Assembly: GCA_964624235.1 (NCBI GenBank) | Contig: CAZUXY010000042.1 | Coordinates: 1-44,586 of the forward strand | Reading direction: 5' to 3' | Length of the DNA stretch: 44,586 nt | Source of the DNA: CAZUXY01 sp964624235 | GTDB lineage: Bacteria > Spirochaetota > UBA4802 > UBA5368 | Shown: positions 25,274-34,260 of the stretch, one piece after another | Layout: each line of letters starts with the position of its first letter | Numbering within the stretch: position 1 is the stretch's first letter | Notes under the pieces: model-generated | What the model saw: only the letters and a program-made list of their open reading frames with translations | Told to the model about the DNA's origin: nothing | Databases searched by the model: none | Translations under genes and position numbers: made by a program

Positions 25274-27289
25274 ATGAATCAGAAACCTGGTGTTTGCACC
25301 TTCTGCGGGACCGGCTGCGGTCATATCGTCAGCGTTACAGACAACACCATCACCCAGGTCTTCCCCATCCGAAATCATCCCATCAGTAAAGGCAGGCTCT
25401 GTGTCAGGGGCTGGAACATCCACGAACTGCTGAATACGCCCGAAAGGATAACGAAACCCCTGATAAGGAAAAACGGCGTACTGGTCGAAGCAGGCTACGA
25501 AGAAGCGATTTCACTGCTCGTGGAAACCATGAAATCGAACGCGTCGCGGTCGCCAGGCTCGATAGGCGTGCTGGGCTCACCGCGGGCTTCGAACGAGGAG
25601 GCGTACCTGCTTATGAAGCTGGCCCGGAGCGTGTTTAAAACCGGGAATATATCGGTGGATTCCGAATCGGGGCATCGCAACAGCCTCAATGTGCTTCACG
25701 GCGGAACGGGTATGGCGGGCATGCTGGGATCGGTTGAAGAGATACACAAAGCCGATTTTATCCTCGTCATGGGTATCGATATTACCAAACAGAACCCAAT
25801 AATCGGCAGTGAGATCCACAAGGCCGCAAGGGGCGGTGCCACCGTGGTAACCATCGACAGCCGCCGCACTCAGATCGCGAAATTGTCACACAGGTTTTTA
25901 CAGGTAAGGCCGGGCTCCAGCAAACTGCTGCTGCTGGCCATGGCCAGAACCCTGGACGATGAAAAGCTGCTGGACATGTCTTTTGTTGACGCCCATACCG
26001 GGGGATACGCCGGGTTCCGCAAGGCCTTCGAGATGCTGTCAGAAGCCGAGGTGGACCAGAAGACCGGGGTTCCTGTCGAAGAAATCAAAGAGGCCGCCCG
26101 TATGCTGTCGGCGGCCAAATCCGCCATGGTCTTTTTCTCTTCGGGCATATCGGGTCTTGATGCGGACACCATCGGTTTTATATACAACCTGTTCCTCATG
26201 TCGGGGAAAATCGGAAAGGAAGGGTGCGGTGTCAACCCACTCACGGGACTGAACAACCTGCAGGGAGCGTACGACATGGGACTGGCCCCGGACCTTTTGA
26301 CCGGGTTTCAATCCCTGTCGGACGGGGCAACGGTGAAAAACTTCGCCAAAGCATGGGGTACCGACCTTCACGCAGCGGCGGGGCTCCCCATATACGATCT
26401 GCTTGCCGATCCGGCGTCGCCGCTGAAATCCCTTCTGGTAGTGGACCATGACGAGGGTATCGTCAAATACGCCGACCGCATAAAGCAGCTGGATTTTGTC
26501 GCCTATATCAGCGCCTTTAAAAACCCGTTCATGGAACTGGCCCATGTCGTACTCCCCGTAAGCTCTTATGTGGAAGCAGACGGCACCTTCACCAACACCG
26601 AGCGGCGCGTGCAGCTTTCCCTTAAAAAAACCGAACCGGCCGCCGGGGTGCTTCCCGGCTGGAAGCTCTACTGCGAAATCGCGCGAAAGGCGGGCGAAAA
26701 ATGGAGCTACGGCTCGCCTTCCGAGGTCATGGACGAGATCGCACGGCTGACCCCCGTGTATTCGGGCATATCGTACAAAAAACTGGAAGGCAGGTTCGGC
26801 ATCCAGTGGCCCTGCGACAAAGACCATCCTGACGGGACTAAGCGCTTCGACCTGGCTGATGCCGAACGTAAGCTTGCGTTCGCCGGAGTATCCGATGTCT
26901 TTGAAGTGCCCGGCGTCAAGGAAAACTTTCCCATACTCCTGATGGCGGGGAAGGCGCAGCACTTCTGGCACCAGAACAATCTCATGAAAAAGACACACAT
27001 CCCCATGCGGGAATACAACGCGACCCTGCTGGATTATCCCGAAGGGTACATAGAAATATCGACCGGCAGCGCCAAACAGATAGGCGTGCGCGACCGGTGG
27101 CCTATAAAGGTGGTGTCGCCGCATGGGGAGATGCGGGTCACCGCCAGGGTTTCCGACGACGTAAAGGACAATACGGCATACGCGCCGTATTTCGTCCAGG
27201 ACATGATTACCAGGTTCCTGCTGGGGCACACTGAAGTCCTGCGGCAGGGAGAAGACGCAACCATTCCAATAAGGATCGAAAAGGTATAG
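25274..27289 (+). CDS. FdhF-like molybdopterin-family subunit lacking formate dehydrogenase active-site residues
   Basis: The protein has 671 residues, close to E. coli FdhF (715) with the same domain order. The N-terminal [4Fe-4S] site is intact (C8, C11, C15, C43). The fold is clear from MGIDITKQNPIIGSEIHKAA, GVNPLTGLNNLQGAYDMG, the later NTERRVQ region and FGIQWPCDKDHPDG. However, compared with FdhF from memory, the Sec140/Cys position is Gly133 (SGHRNS; the next His is kept), Arg333 of the formate pocket is Thr324, and Lys44 is Arg45. Formate oxidation is therefore unlikely. It may bind an unmodified cofactor, act on another substrate, or be a NuoG-like electron wire. The start at ATG 25274 has CGGAG upstream. 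The next gene begins two bases after its stop. Confidence 0.85.
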   Translation: MNQKPGVCTFCGTGCGHIVSVTDNTITQVFPIRNHPISKGRLCVRGWNIHELLNTPERITKPLIRKNGVLVEAGYEEAISLLVETMKSNASRSPGSIGVLGSPRASNEEAYLLMKLARSVFKTGNISVDSESGHRNSLNVLHGGTGMAGMLGSVEEIHKADFILVMGIDITKQNPIIGSEIHKAARGGATVVTIDSRRTQIAKLSHRFLQVRPGSSKLLLLAMARTLDDEKLLDMSFVDAHTGGYAGFRKAFEMLSEAEVDQKTGVPVEEIKEAARMLSAAKSAMVFFSSGISGLDADTIGFIYNLFLMSGKIGKEGCGVNPLTGLNNLQGAYDMGLAPDLLTGFQSLSDGATVKNFAKAWGTDLHAAAGLPIYDLLADPASPLKSLLVVDHDEGIVKYADRIKQLDFVAYISAFKNPFMELAHVVLPVSSYVEADGTFTNTERRVQLSLKKTEPAAGVLPGWKLYCEIARKAGEKWSYGSPSEVMDEIARLTPVYSGISYKKLEGRFGIQWPCDKDHPDGTKRFDLADAERKLAFAGVSDVFEVPGVKENFPILLMAGKAQHFWHQNNLMKKTHIPMREYNATLLDYPEGYIEISTGSAKQIGVRDRWPIKVVSPHGEMRVTARVSDDVKDNTAYAPYFVQDMITRFLLGHTEVLRQGEDATIPIRIEKV

Positions 27290-27291
27290 TC

Positions 27292-28365
27292 ATGTTTCTG
27301 ATCAAGAAAGGCGACGTTCTGAATATCGCGGAGCAGCTCGGGAAGGACCACCTTCTCTACGGGCCCATGGTGGAGCCGCAGACGGGCCAGGCCTTTTTCG
27401 ACCGGGCCGGGAGCGCGGCCGCTATCAACCTTCAGGCGCCCATCCCCTCCAACCCTCCGAAATCGGTGGTGTTCCCCCAGATGGACCGCATCATGAAGTA
27501 CACCTATGACCGCGGGAAGAAAGAGGCGCGCATGGAGGCGGGATTCGAAGCGGTTCCCAAAGCGCTCTTCGGCCTGCGCTCATGCGACCTCGAGGGAATG
27601 CTCTGTCTGGACCGGTTTTTCCTGGGCCATGAATTCGTCGATGAGGTGTACCGGAACCACCGTAAAAACATGTTCATCGTCACCAATACCTGCACGGCCC
27701 CGTTCCCCCAGTGCTTCTGCGTGTGCACCGACAGCGGACCCGCCGCGAAAGAGGGTTTCGACCTCAACCTTACCGACCTGGGTGATGAATACCTGGTGGA
27801 AACCGGCAGTGAAAAGGGGAAGGTCCTGGCGGGGAAACTGGGACTTAAAGCCGCCGGGAACGAACATGCCGACGAAAAACGGCGCCGGGTGGACAAATCG
27901 ATATCCCTGTTCGAAGGAATCGCCGTGGAATCCAAAGCCTGGATCTCACGGGTGATGAACCGGGTGACCACCGGTTTTATTAAAGAGGATATCTGGGAAT
28001 ACATCGGCGACCAGTGTTTTGAATGCGGCGCCTGCACCTTCGTATGCCCGTCGTGTTCGTGTTTTAACGTGGTGGACGTGGCGGATCCTTCGTGCGAAGG
28101 CTGCGCCGAACGGCTGCGGACATGGGATTCGTGCTCGTATGAGGGTTATTCCCGCATGGCGGGCGGACACAACCCGCGCAAACCGGTGGAAGACCGCCGC
28201 AACAAGAGGTTTTTCTGCAAGCTTTCGTATTCACAGATGAAGAAATATCTCAGGCCCGGGTGCGTGGGATGCGGGCGCTGCGCCTGGGTGTGCCCGGGCG
28301 ATATAGGTCTTCCCAATGTGGTGACCTATATACGGCGTGAAGTGACCGGCAGGGAGGAAGCATGA
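27292..28365 (+). CDS. HydB/AsrA-like iron-sulfur subunit (4Fe-4S dicluster)
   Basis: A 357-residue cytoplasmic electron-transfer protein. It has the family middle motif TNTCTAPFPQCFCVCTDSGP (131-150) and two ferredoxin-type cluster sites, CFECGACTFVCPSCSCF (C242, C245, C248, C252) and CVGCGRCAWVCP (C324, C327, C330, C334). This is the beta-subunit type seen in group 3b hydrogenases (sulfhydrogenase HydB) and anaerobic sulfite reductase AsrA. It overlaps the following FAD reductase gene by four bases, as those partner genes usually do. Here it sits in a group 4 cluster and probably passes electrons between the reductase and the FdhF-like or HycF subunits. Confidence 0.9.
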   Translation: MFLIKKGDVLNIAEQLGKDHLLYGPMVEPQTGQAFFDRAGSAAAINLQAPIPSNPPKSVVFPQMDRIMKYTYDRGKKEARMEAGFEAVPKALFGLRSCDLEGMLCLDRFFLGHEFVDEVYRNHRKNMFIVTNTCTAPFPQCFCVCTDSGPAAKEGFDLNLTDLGDEYLVETGSEKGKVLAGKLGLKAAGNEHADEKRRRVDKSISLFEGIAVESKAWISRVMNRVTTGFIKEDIWEYIGDQCFECGACTFVCPSCSCFNVVDVADPSCEGCAERLRTWDSCSYEGYSRMAGGHNPRKPVEDRRNKRFFCKLSYSQMKKYLRPGCVGCGRCAWVCPGDIGLPNVVTYIRREVTGREEA

Positions 28366-29219
28366 GCGCGATAGCGGAAAACATTCAGAACGGGCAAATC
28401 ATCACCATACCGGAGGTCGCGACCATCGAGGAGATACGCGATGAGATCCGCGAGGTCAGGACTTTTTACCTGAGTATCGACGATAAGGGTATCTGGAGCA
28501 ACTTTAAATGGAAATCGGGACAGTTCATCATGTTCACGGTCTTCGGCGCCGGGGAGTTCGCCGTATCGCTGCCGGCTGCCCCTGAATCCGACCGGTTCCA
28601 TATCACCGTGAGGAGCGTCGGCAAGGTTACGGGTGCCCTGCACGCATTGAAGCCCGGCGACAAGGTGGGGATACGCGGGCCTTTCGGGAACGGTTTCCCC
28701 TTTGATGAAATAAAAGGTAAGAACGTGATCTACGTCGCCGGCGGGATAGGTCTCATCCCCCTGCGCTCATCGATAGTGCATGTGCTGCAGCATAAAAAGG
28801 ATTTCGAACGAGTGCTGGTGCTCCTGGGCGCGCGCACGGCCGAAGACCACATGTACAAGGAGACCCTCGCCGAATGGCAGAAAGGCGTGCCCGGTTTTGA
28901 ATGCCACCTGACAGTGGACATGGCGACCCCCGGATGGACCGGCGAGGTGGGCTTTGTACATACGCTGCTCGACAAGGCGAAGATTCCGGTCGAGAACACC
29001 GCCGCCTTCGTGTGCGGACCTCCCGTAATGTTCAACACGGTGATCGCCGAACTCATGAAACGGGGACTCAGCGACGAGAACATCTATTCGACCCTGGAGC
29101 GTCACATGAAATGCGGTGTCGGAAAGTGTCAGCACTGCGCCGTGGGAAGGACGCTCGTCTGCACCGACGGGCCGGTCTACACCTTCCGCCAGATCAAAAC
29201 ACTTGGAGAGCAGATATAA
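28362..29219 (+). CDS. HydG/AsrB-like FAD- and NAD(P)-binding reductase subunit
   Basis: A 285-residue member of the ferredoxin-NADP reductase superfamily (HydG, AsrB and PyrK branch). After a beta-barrel FAD domain (GQFIMFTVFGAGEFAVSL), the nucleotide-binding domain shows VIYVAGGIGLIPLRSSI and FVCGPPVMFNTV. A C-terminal [2Fe-2S] site has the four cysteines of KCGVGKCQHCAVG plus LVC. It would exchange electrons between NAD(P)H and the iron-sulfur protein whose stop it overlaps by four bases. Which nucleotide (NADH or NADPH) is used cannot be read. Six bases separate it from the protease gene. Confidence 0.92.
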   Translation: MSAIAENIQNGQIITIPEVATIEEIRDEIREVRTFYLSIDDKGIWSNFKWKSGQFIMFTVFGAGEFAVSLPAAPESDRFHITVRSVGKVTGALHALKPGDKVGIRGPFGNGFPFDEIKGKNVIYVAGGIGLIPLRSSIVHVLQHKKDFERVLVLLGARTAEDHMYKETLAEWQKGVPGFECHLTVDMATPGWTGEVGFVHTLLDKAKIPVENTAAFVCGPPVMFNTVIAELMKRGLSDENIYSTLERHMKCGVGKCQHCAVGRTLVCTDGPVYTFRQIKTLGEQI

Positions 29220-29225
29220 CCCGAT

Positions 29226-29732
29226 ATGGACATAGTACCCGAAATAACGCACACTCTTGAAAAACCGACCTGCATCATGGGGGTAGGCAACTCCATACGA
29301 AGGGACGACGGCGTGGGGGTCTACATCCTTGAAGAACTCGAGAAGCTGATGGAAAAGGCCGTGTGCGCGCATATCAGTACGATAAACGCGGAAGACGTCC
29401 CCGAAAACTACGCGTTCAGGGTGGCCGGAATGGACTGTGAGAACGTGCTGGTGATCGACGCGATCGCCGCGGGTCTGCGGCCGGGCGATGTGGTGTTCGG
29501 AAGCCTGGAGGAAAGCGGTCGCGACCGTGACTGCTCCACCCATAAACTCTCACTGGGGCTCGCGGCGAAGATATGGAAAGAATCGGGAAAGTCCTGTTAC
29601 CTGCTGGGCATACAGGCCGGCGACACCGGCTTCGGCGCCGGCATGACCGATGCGGTAAAGAAAACCGCTGAAATGATCGTAACTGCCATCATAAGAAGCA
29701 TAACCAGTATCCCCGAAGGAGTGAATGTATGA
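29226..29732 (+). CDS. hycI: [NiFe]-hydrogenase maturation protease
   Basis: A 168-residue endopeptidase of the HycI/HyaD family. The N-terminal GVGNSIRRDDGVGVYILEEL supplies the nickel-recognising Asp, and VLVIDAIAAGLRPGDV the second conserved Asp. It cuts the C-terminal tail of the large subunit once nickel is in place. Its presumed substrate, encoded at 31627-33297, has a 27-residue tail after its last metal motif, consistent with a need for cleavage. The stop overlaps the next gene by four bases (ATGA). The hyp accessory genes are not in the window. Confidence 0.92.
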   Translation: MDIVPEITHTLEKPTCIMGVGNSIRRDDGVGVYILEELEKLMEKAVCAHISTINAEDVPENYAFRVAGMDCENVLVIDAIAAGLRPGDVVFGSLEESGRDRDCSTHKLSLGLAAKIWKESGKSCYLLGIQAGDTGFGAGMTDAVKKTAEMIVTAIIRSITSIPEGVNV

Positions 29733-31594
29733 ACGGTGATCTCTACGGCACACTGCTTTTATCCATAGCGTTGCTACTGGCATCCTCCGTAGTAGTACCG
29801 CTTTTCGCCGAAAAAAGGAAGCTGGCGGGCTGGCTGAATTTCACGGCGGTCGCGGTCGCGGGGATTATGCTCCTCTCCGTGAGTTACGGCGCCATCTTCG
29901 TGAAATCCCTTTCCACCACGCTCGTCCATATAGGGCCCCTGAGCGTGTACCTGCTGCTCGATTCCTTTTCAGGGTTTTTCCTGGCCATCATAGCGGTCAT
30001 GGCGATAATGAGCGCACTTTATTCAGTGGAATACCTGGAACACTACGAGGATTACCGGCTTACCGGTTATTTTATAAATTTCCCGATTTTTATCGCCGGC
30101 ATGGCGGGTATCGTCACCGCCGACGACCTTTCGGTGGGCTTCACCATCGCCTGGCAGCTCATGACCGTATCGTCGTATTTCCTGGTCAAATTCGAGTTCC
30201 GCAAGGCCGAGATAGTAAAATCGGCCAATAAATACCTGGCTCTCATGGAACTGGCCTGGCTCCTGATAGTGATCGCGCCGTTCCTTATCGCGGGGACCGC
30301 GGTGGGCGATTCGGTGCACCTGATCACCGCCCGTCTGGGCGAGACGAAGGGCGCCGTGCCCTTCCTGGTGTATGCACTGATATTTCTGGGATTCGGCTTC
30401 AAGGCCGCCATATTCCCTTTCGGGCAGATGTGGCTTCCCGACGCCCACTCGGTGGCGCCGTCACCCGTGAGCGCCCTCCTCTCGGGGGTGATGATCAAGA
30501 CCGGTGTATACGGGATCATCCGCACCTTTTTCTGGATGGTGCCCCATTCGGAGACCTTTCACTTCAACGGGAGCCTCTGGGGAGTTATCATCGCGAGCTT
30601 CGGCGTCGTGACCCTGTTCATAGGGACGGTGCAGTCGATGAAACAGAGCCAGTCCAAACGCCTGCTGGCCTACTCTTCCATAGGACAGGTCGGCTACATC
30701 ATACTGGGCATCGGCGCGGCGCTGTACATGTCGTACTCTCCGAGCCCCCTGCTGCGACTGCTGGCGCTCATCGCCCTCATAGGTACGGTGTATCATGTGC
30801 TTAACCATGCCGTGTTCAAGGGACTGCTCTTTCTGGCCAGCGGCAGCGTGCTCTACAGCACCGGCACCAAGGACCTCAACCGGCTGGGAGGATTGCTGAA
30901 GCTCATGCCCGTTACCGCGCTCGTCGCCGGTATCGCCTCCCTCTCGATCTCGGGTGTACCGCCCTTCAGCGGCTTCGCCTCGAAGTGGACCATTATCTCC
31001 TCTTCCATTCTCGCGGGGAACGAGGTGCTGTTCATTGTCATCTTCGGTATTATCGCCCTTTTCACCAGCGCGGTGACCCTTTCGTGCTATGTCAAATTCT
31101 TCGGCATGACCTTCACCTCGGCCGGCGCCGAGTGGACGGTCGGCAGGGAAATAAAGGAAGTGCCCGCGGGGATGCTCATTCCCAAGCTGCTGCTGGCTCT
31201 GCTGTGTGTAGTGCAGGGGCTCTTTCCGTATTTTTACTTCAGTACGATAATCGCGATATTTCAGAATTCGGGCGGTTCGTATATCTCGGCCGCCTTCAGG
31301 AATATGGGTATTGAGAACGCCGTCATCAACAGTGGAATGGGGGTGAGCGTAACCGTTCCGGGTCTCTCCGCGGCGGTGTCGACCGCCGTTCCCCTGGTGG
31401 TACTGGCCGTGTTCGTGTTTGCGCTCTGCGTCGCGTTTTTACTCACTAAATCGGCCGGTTCGAAGGAACGGGTGGGCGAAACATGGCTGTGCGGGTACCA
31501 GACGCTCAACAACCGCAACCGGTATATGGACTCGAGCATGTTCTCCGCGCTCAAGACCATGTTCTGGTGGACCGGTGGCAACGTTAAAAAGTAA
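29729..31594 (+). CDS. NuoL/HycC-type membrane subunit (antiporter-like)
   Basis: A 621-residue, roughly 14-16 helix protein of the proton-translocating complex I/hydrogenase family. The TM7-TM8 signature GFGFKAAIFPFGQMWLPDAH, then APSPVSALLSGVMIKTGVYG, is intact, including the broken-helix lysine (K225). In TM5 the expected pair-forming Glu appears as Gln143 (IAWQLMTVSSYF). The C-terminal WLCGYQTLNNRNRYMDSSMF resembles the HycC end. It would form the ion-translocating arm of the complex. It is the only antiporter-type subunit seen here, whereas Hyf complexes carry several. The gene overlaps the protease by four bases, and the large-subunit gene starts 32 bases downstream. Confidence 0.92.
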   Translation: MNGDLYGTLLLSIALLLASSVVVPLFAEKRKLAGWLNFTAVAVAGIMLLSVSYGAIFVKSLSTTLVHIGPLSVYLLLDSFSGFFLAIIAVMAIMSALYSVEYLEHYEDYRLTGYFINFPIFIAGMAGIVTADDLSVGFTIAWQLMTVSSYFLVKFEFRKAEIVKSANKYLALMELAWLLIVIAPFLIAGTAVGDSVHLITARLGETKGAVPFLVYALIFLGFGFKAAIFPFGQMWLPDAHSVAPSPVSALLSGVMIKTGVYGIIRTFFWMVPHSETFHFNGSLWGVIIASFGVVTLFIGTVQSMKQSQSKRLLAYSSIGQVGYIILGIGAALYMSYSPSPLLRLLALIALIGTVYHVLNHAVFKGLLFLASGSVLYSTGTKDLNRLGGLLKLMPVTALVAGIASLSISGVPPFSGFASKWTIISSSILAGNEVLFIVIFGIIALFTSAVTLSCYVKFFGMTFTSAGAEWTVGREIKEVPAGMLIPKLLLALLCVVQGLFPYFYFSTIIAIFQNSGGSYISAAFRNMGIENAVINSGMGVSVTVPGLSAAVSTAVPLVVLAVFVFALCVAFLLTKSAGSKERVGETWLCGYQTLNNRNRYMDSSMFSALKTMFWWTGGNVKK

Positions 31595-31626
31595 GAGCCG
31601 ATATTTAACCTTTCAAGGGGTGCGTC

Positions 31627-33297
31627 ATGGCAACGATTCAGGCCTTAACTGATCAACTCAAGAAGAAATACTCGAACGCCATCACGGCGGTGCAGAACCC
31701 GGCGCCGTCACAGCTGTTCATCGATATAAAAAAGGAAAAGATGCGGGAGATGGCCGGCGATATCATCAGCGCCGGGGGACGTTATCTGGTGAGCGTGGGG
31801 ACCGACAATCTCGCCGCAAATGGCACGCTGGGAATGATACACACTTTCGGGTTTGACCGGGAACACTATTTTCTGGCGCTGCGCACCGGCACGAAGGAAA
31901 ATGAACCCATCGATTCCATAACGCCCGATATTCCCAACGCGGGATGGTCCGAGAGGGAATACATGGACCTGCTGGGAATGAAGTTCAACGGCCACCCCAA
32001 ACCCAAGCGGCTTGTGGTGGCGGACGACTGGCCGGCGGATATATATCCTTTGCGCAAGGAAGTACCCTTCAACATCAAGCCCCTGGCGGCCGAGAACGTG
32101 GCCTACCAACTGGATGAATGCCCCGAGGGATGCTCCATAGTACCCTTCGGGCCCTATCATCCTACGCAGCACGAACCGGCGCATTTCGCGCTGTATGTCG
32201 ACGGTGAGACCATAAAGGGCAGCGACTACCGCGGTTTCATGATACACCGGGGTGTCGAGAAACTGGCGCAGACCCAGATCACCTACAACGAGATCCCGTT
32301 CCTGGCGGAACGTATATGCGGCATCTGCGGTTCGGTGCACGCCGCCACCTATTCGCAGTCGGTGGAGATCGCGGCGGGCATTAAAATTTCCCGGCGCGCC
32401 GAGTATATCCGCACCATAATGCTCGAACTGGAGCGCATCCATTCACATCTTCTATGGCTGGGGGTCGCCGGCCACCTTATCGGGTTCGATACGGTGTTCA
32501 TGCAGGCGTGGAGGGTGCGCGAACCCATTATGTGGCTCGGCGAGCGGATCACCGGTAACCGCAAGACCTACGGTATGATCGTCATCGGTGGGGTGCGCCG
32601 CGACATCACCCCCGCGGTGAAAGAGGATATCCTGGGTGTGGTAAACAAAATCGAAGAGGAGATGCTGATCATCAAGAACGCCATCATCGGCGACACCGCC
32701 ATACACCGCCGCACCAAGGACGTGGGATATATCACTAAAGAAGATACTGTCAAATGGAGCCTCGTAGGGCCCGTGGCACGCGCCCGCGGGGTCGACATCG
32801 ACGCACGGAGGGACTACCCCTACGCGGCCTACCCCGAAATGAACTTCAGCGTTCCCGTCGTGGATACCTGCGACGTATGGGGAACGGTGCTGGTGCGCGT
32901 GCTCGAGGTCTTTGAAGCGGTGAATATAATACGGCAGGCCCTCGACAAGATACCGAATGACGGACCCATACTCACCGAGATTGAAAAACCCATCGAACCG
33001 GGAAAGCACGGAATGTCGGCCGTTGAGGCTCCCCGGGGCGAGGTGACCCACTATGTAATTACGGGAGAGGAGAACAGGCCCGAGCGGTGGCGGGTACGCG
33101 CCCCGACGTATCCCAACCTGCAGGGTGTACCGATGATGCTGCTCGGCAACCAGCTGGCCGACGTCCCGATAATCATCGGCAGTATCGACCCGTGTTTCTC
33201 GTGCACGGAAAGGGTGGAGGTGGTCGACATAAACCGCGGTACGGTGAAAGTCATGTCGCAGAGTGAGTTTGAGACGCTCTCCAGAACCAAGCGTTAG
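31627..33297 (+). CDS. hycE: Group 4 [NiFe]-hydrogenase large subunit, NuoC-NuoD fusion (HycE-like)
   Basis: The catalytic subunit that reduces protons or oxidises hydrogen. Residues 1-150 form a NuoC-like domain (NAGWSEREYMDLLGMKFNGHP); the rest is the NuoD/large-subunit fold. Both nickel-binding pairs are present: ERICGICG (C231, C234) and DPCFSCTER (C523, C526). It is therefore a true hydrogenase rather than a complex I or Ehr-type relative. A 27-residue C-terminal extension after R529 is the expected protease target. Length (556) and NuoC fusion match group 4a enzymes such as HycE. An AAGGGGTGCGTC ribosome site precedes ATG 31627. It would dock HycG and face the cytoplasm. Confidence 0.96.
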   Translation: MATIQALTDQLKKKYSNAITAVQNPAPSQLFIDIKKEKMREMAGDIISAGGRYLVSVGTDNLAANGTLGMIHTFGFDREHYFLALRTGTKENEPIDSITPDIPNAGWSEREYMDLLGMKFNGHPKPKRLVVADDWPADIYPLRKEVPFNIKPLAAENVAYQLDECPEGCSIVPFGPYHPTQHEPAHFALYVDGETIKGSDYRGFMIHRGVEKLAQTQITYNEIPFLAERICGICGSVHAATYSQSVEIAAGIKISRRAEYIRTIMLELERIHSHLLWLGVAGHLIGFDTVFMQAWRVREPIMWLGERITGNRKTYGMIVIGGVRRDITPAVKEDILGVVNKIEEEMLIIKNAIIGDTAIHRRTKDVGYITKEDTVKWSLVGPVARARGVDIDARRDYPYAAYPEMNFSVPVVDTCDVWGTVLVRVLEVFEAVNIIRQALDKIPNDGPILTEIEKPIEPGKHGMSAVEAPRGEVTHYVITGEENRPERWRVRAPTYPNLQGVPMMLLGNQLADVPIIIGSIDPCFSCTERVEVVDINRGTVKVMSQSEFETLSRTKR

Positions 33298-33308
33298 GCA
33301 GGTATGTT

Positions 33309-34208
33309 ATGGATATACTAGGTGTAGTCGCCAATGCCGTCGTTTTCCTGGGGCTCGCGCCCCTCTTTGACGGCGTCATACGAAAGCTGTACGCGAAGGT
33401 GCAGTCCAGAAAAGGCCCGCCCGTCGTCCAGCCGTATTATGATCTGATCAAGCTGCTCGGCAAGGAAAGCATCACGCCCGGCAACGCGGCTTTCAAGATA
33501 GCCCCCGTGATGGCTTTCGCCTCCATCGTGACGGTGGTGGCGTTCGTTCCGCTGGGATTCAGAACCAATGCTCTCACCGGGTACGCCGACATCATCTCCA
33601 TCATTTACATTCTGACGCTGGGAGGGGTATCAGTGCTCCTGGGGGCGCTTTCGAGCCGCAATACCTATGCCATGGTGGGCGCCAGCCGCGAGATGATCAC
33701 CATGATCATGGTCGAACCGGTACTGGCAATGACCCTGATACTGGGCGCGATAAAGGCGAAAGCCATGACGATAGGAGCGAGTATGTCGAGCGTGGGCGCG
33801 TTCGGCTACGGATGGGGGGCGGTTCTCATGCTGGTGGTGTTCCTTATGGCGCTACAGGCCTTCGTGGCGCGGCAGCCCTTTGACATCACCGAGGCGGAAA
33901 TAGAGATCATTGAGGGTCCTTTCATCGAGTATTCGGGGCCTTATCTGGCGCTCTTCAAGTATTTCATGATGATCAAGCAGATGTTTTACGCGTTCCTTTT
34001 CGTTTCGGTGTTCATGCCGTTTCTGCATACGGGCGTGTATCCCGCCGACGTGGCGCTGCAGCTTGCCGGGATACTCGCGGTGGTGGTGCTGATCGCGGTG
34101 GTGGGTTCCACGAACCCGCGGCTGCGCATCGACCAGGCGGTGAAATATTATTCCGTACTCATTCTGCTCTCGCTGACGGCGGTGGGCCTGACCGTGTACG
34201 GGATCTGA
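33309..34208 (+). CDS. hycD: HycD/NuoH-type membrane anchor subunit
   Basis: A 299-residue protein with about eight membrane helices, homologous to NuoH/HycD. Signatures are QPYYDLIKLLGKESITPGNA and the conserved acidic loop ARQPFDITEAEIEIIEGPFI. In complex I this loop forms part of the quinone-site/E-channel region that couples the peripheral arm to ion movement; here it would link HycG/HycF to the membrane arm. It starts 11 bases after hycE. A 108-base gap with a strong hairpin separates it from hycF. Confidence 0.95.
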   Translation: MDILGVVANAVVFLGLAPLFDGVIRKLYAKVQSRKGPPVVQPYYDLIKLLGKESITPGNAAFKIAPVMAFASIVTVVAFVPLGFRTNALTGYADIISIIYILTLGGVSVLLGALSSRNTYAMVGASREMITMIMVEPVLAMTLILGAIKAKAMTIGASMSSVGAFGYGWGAVLMLVVFLMALQAFVARQPFDITEAEIEIIEGPFIEYSGPYLALFKYFMMIKQMFYAFLFVSVFMPFLHTGVYPADVALQLAGILAVVVLIAVVGSTNPRLRIDQAVKYYSVLILLSLTAVGLTVYGI

Positions 34209-34223
34209 TTATGTAAGTCCCCC

Positions 34224-34260
34224 GTCCCCGGTCATTCTCCCGTAAGGAAATGACCGGGAC
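34224..34260 (+). other. Strong stem-loop inside the hydrogenase operon, between hycD and hycF
   Basis: GTCCCCGGTCATT pairs with AATGACCGGGAC (one bulged C) around a 12-base loop. It is a stem of about 12 base pairs in the only large gap of the cluster. No T-run follows, so it is not a standard terminator. It could stabilise the upstream message, be an RNase cut site, or attenuate expression to set subunit ratios. Confidence 0.6.

Noticed and set aside
26039..27229. 396-residue minus-strand open frame within the FdhF-like gene
   Set aside because: Antisense shadow of a strongly conserved protein; the translation has no recognisable family.
25274..27289. Selenocysteine (in-frame TGA) at the FdhF active site
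   Set aside because: The frame is continuous, and the codon at the aligned position encodes Gly, not TGA or Cys.
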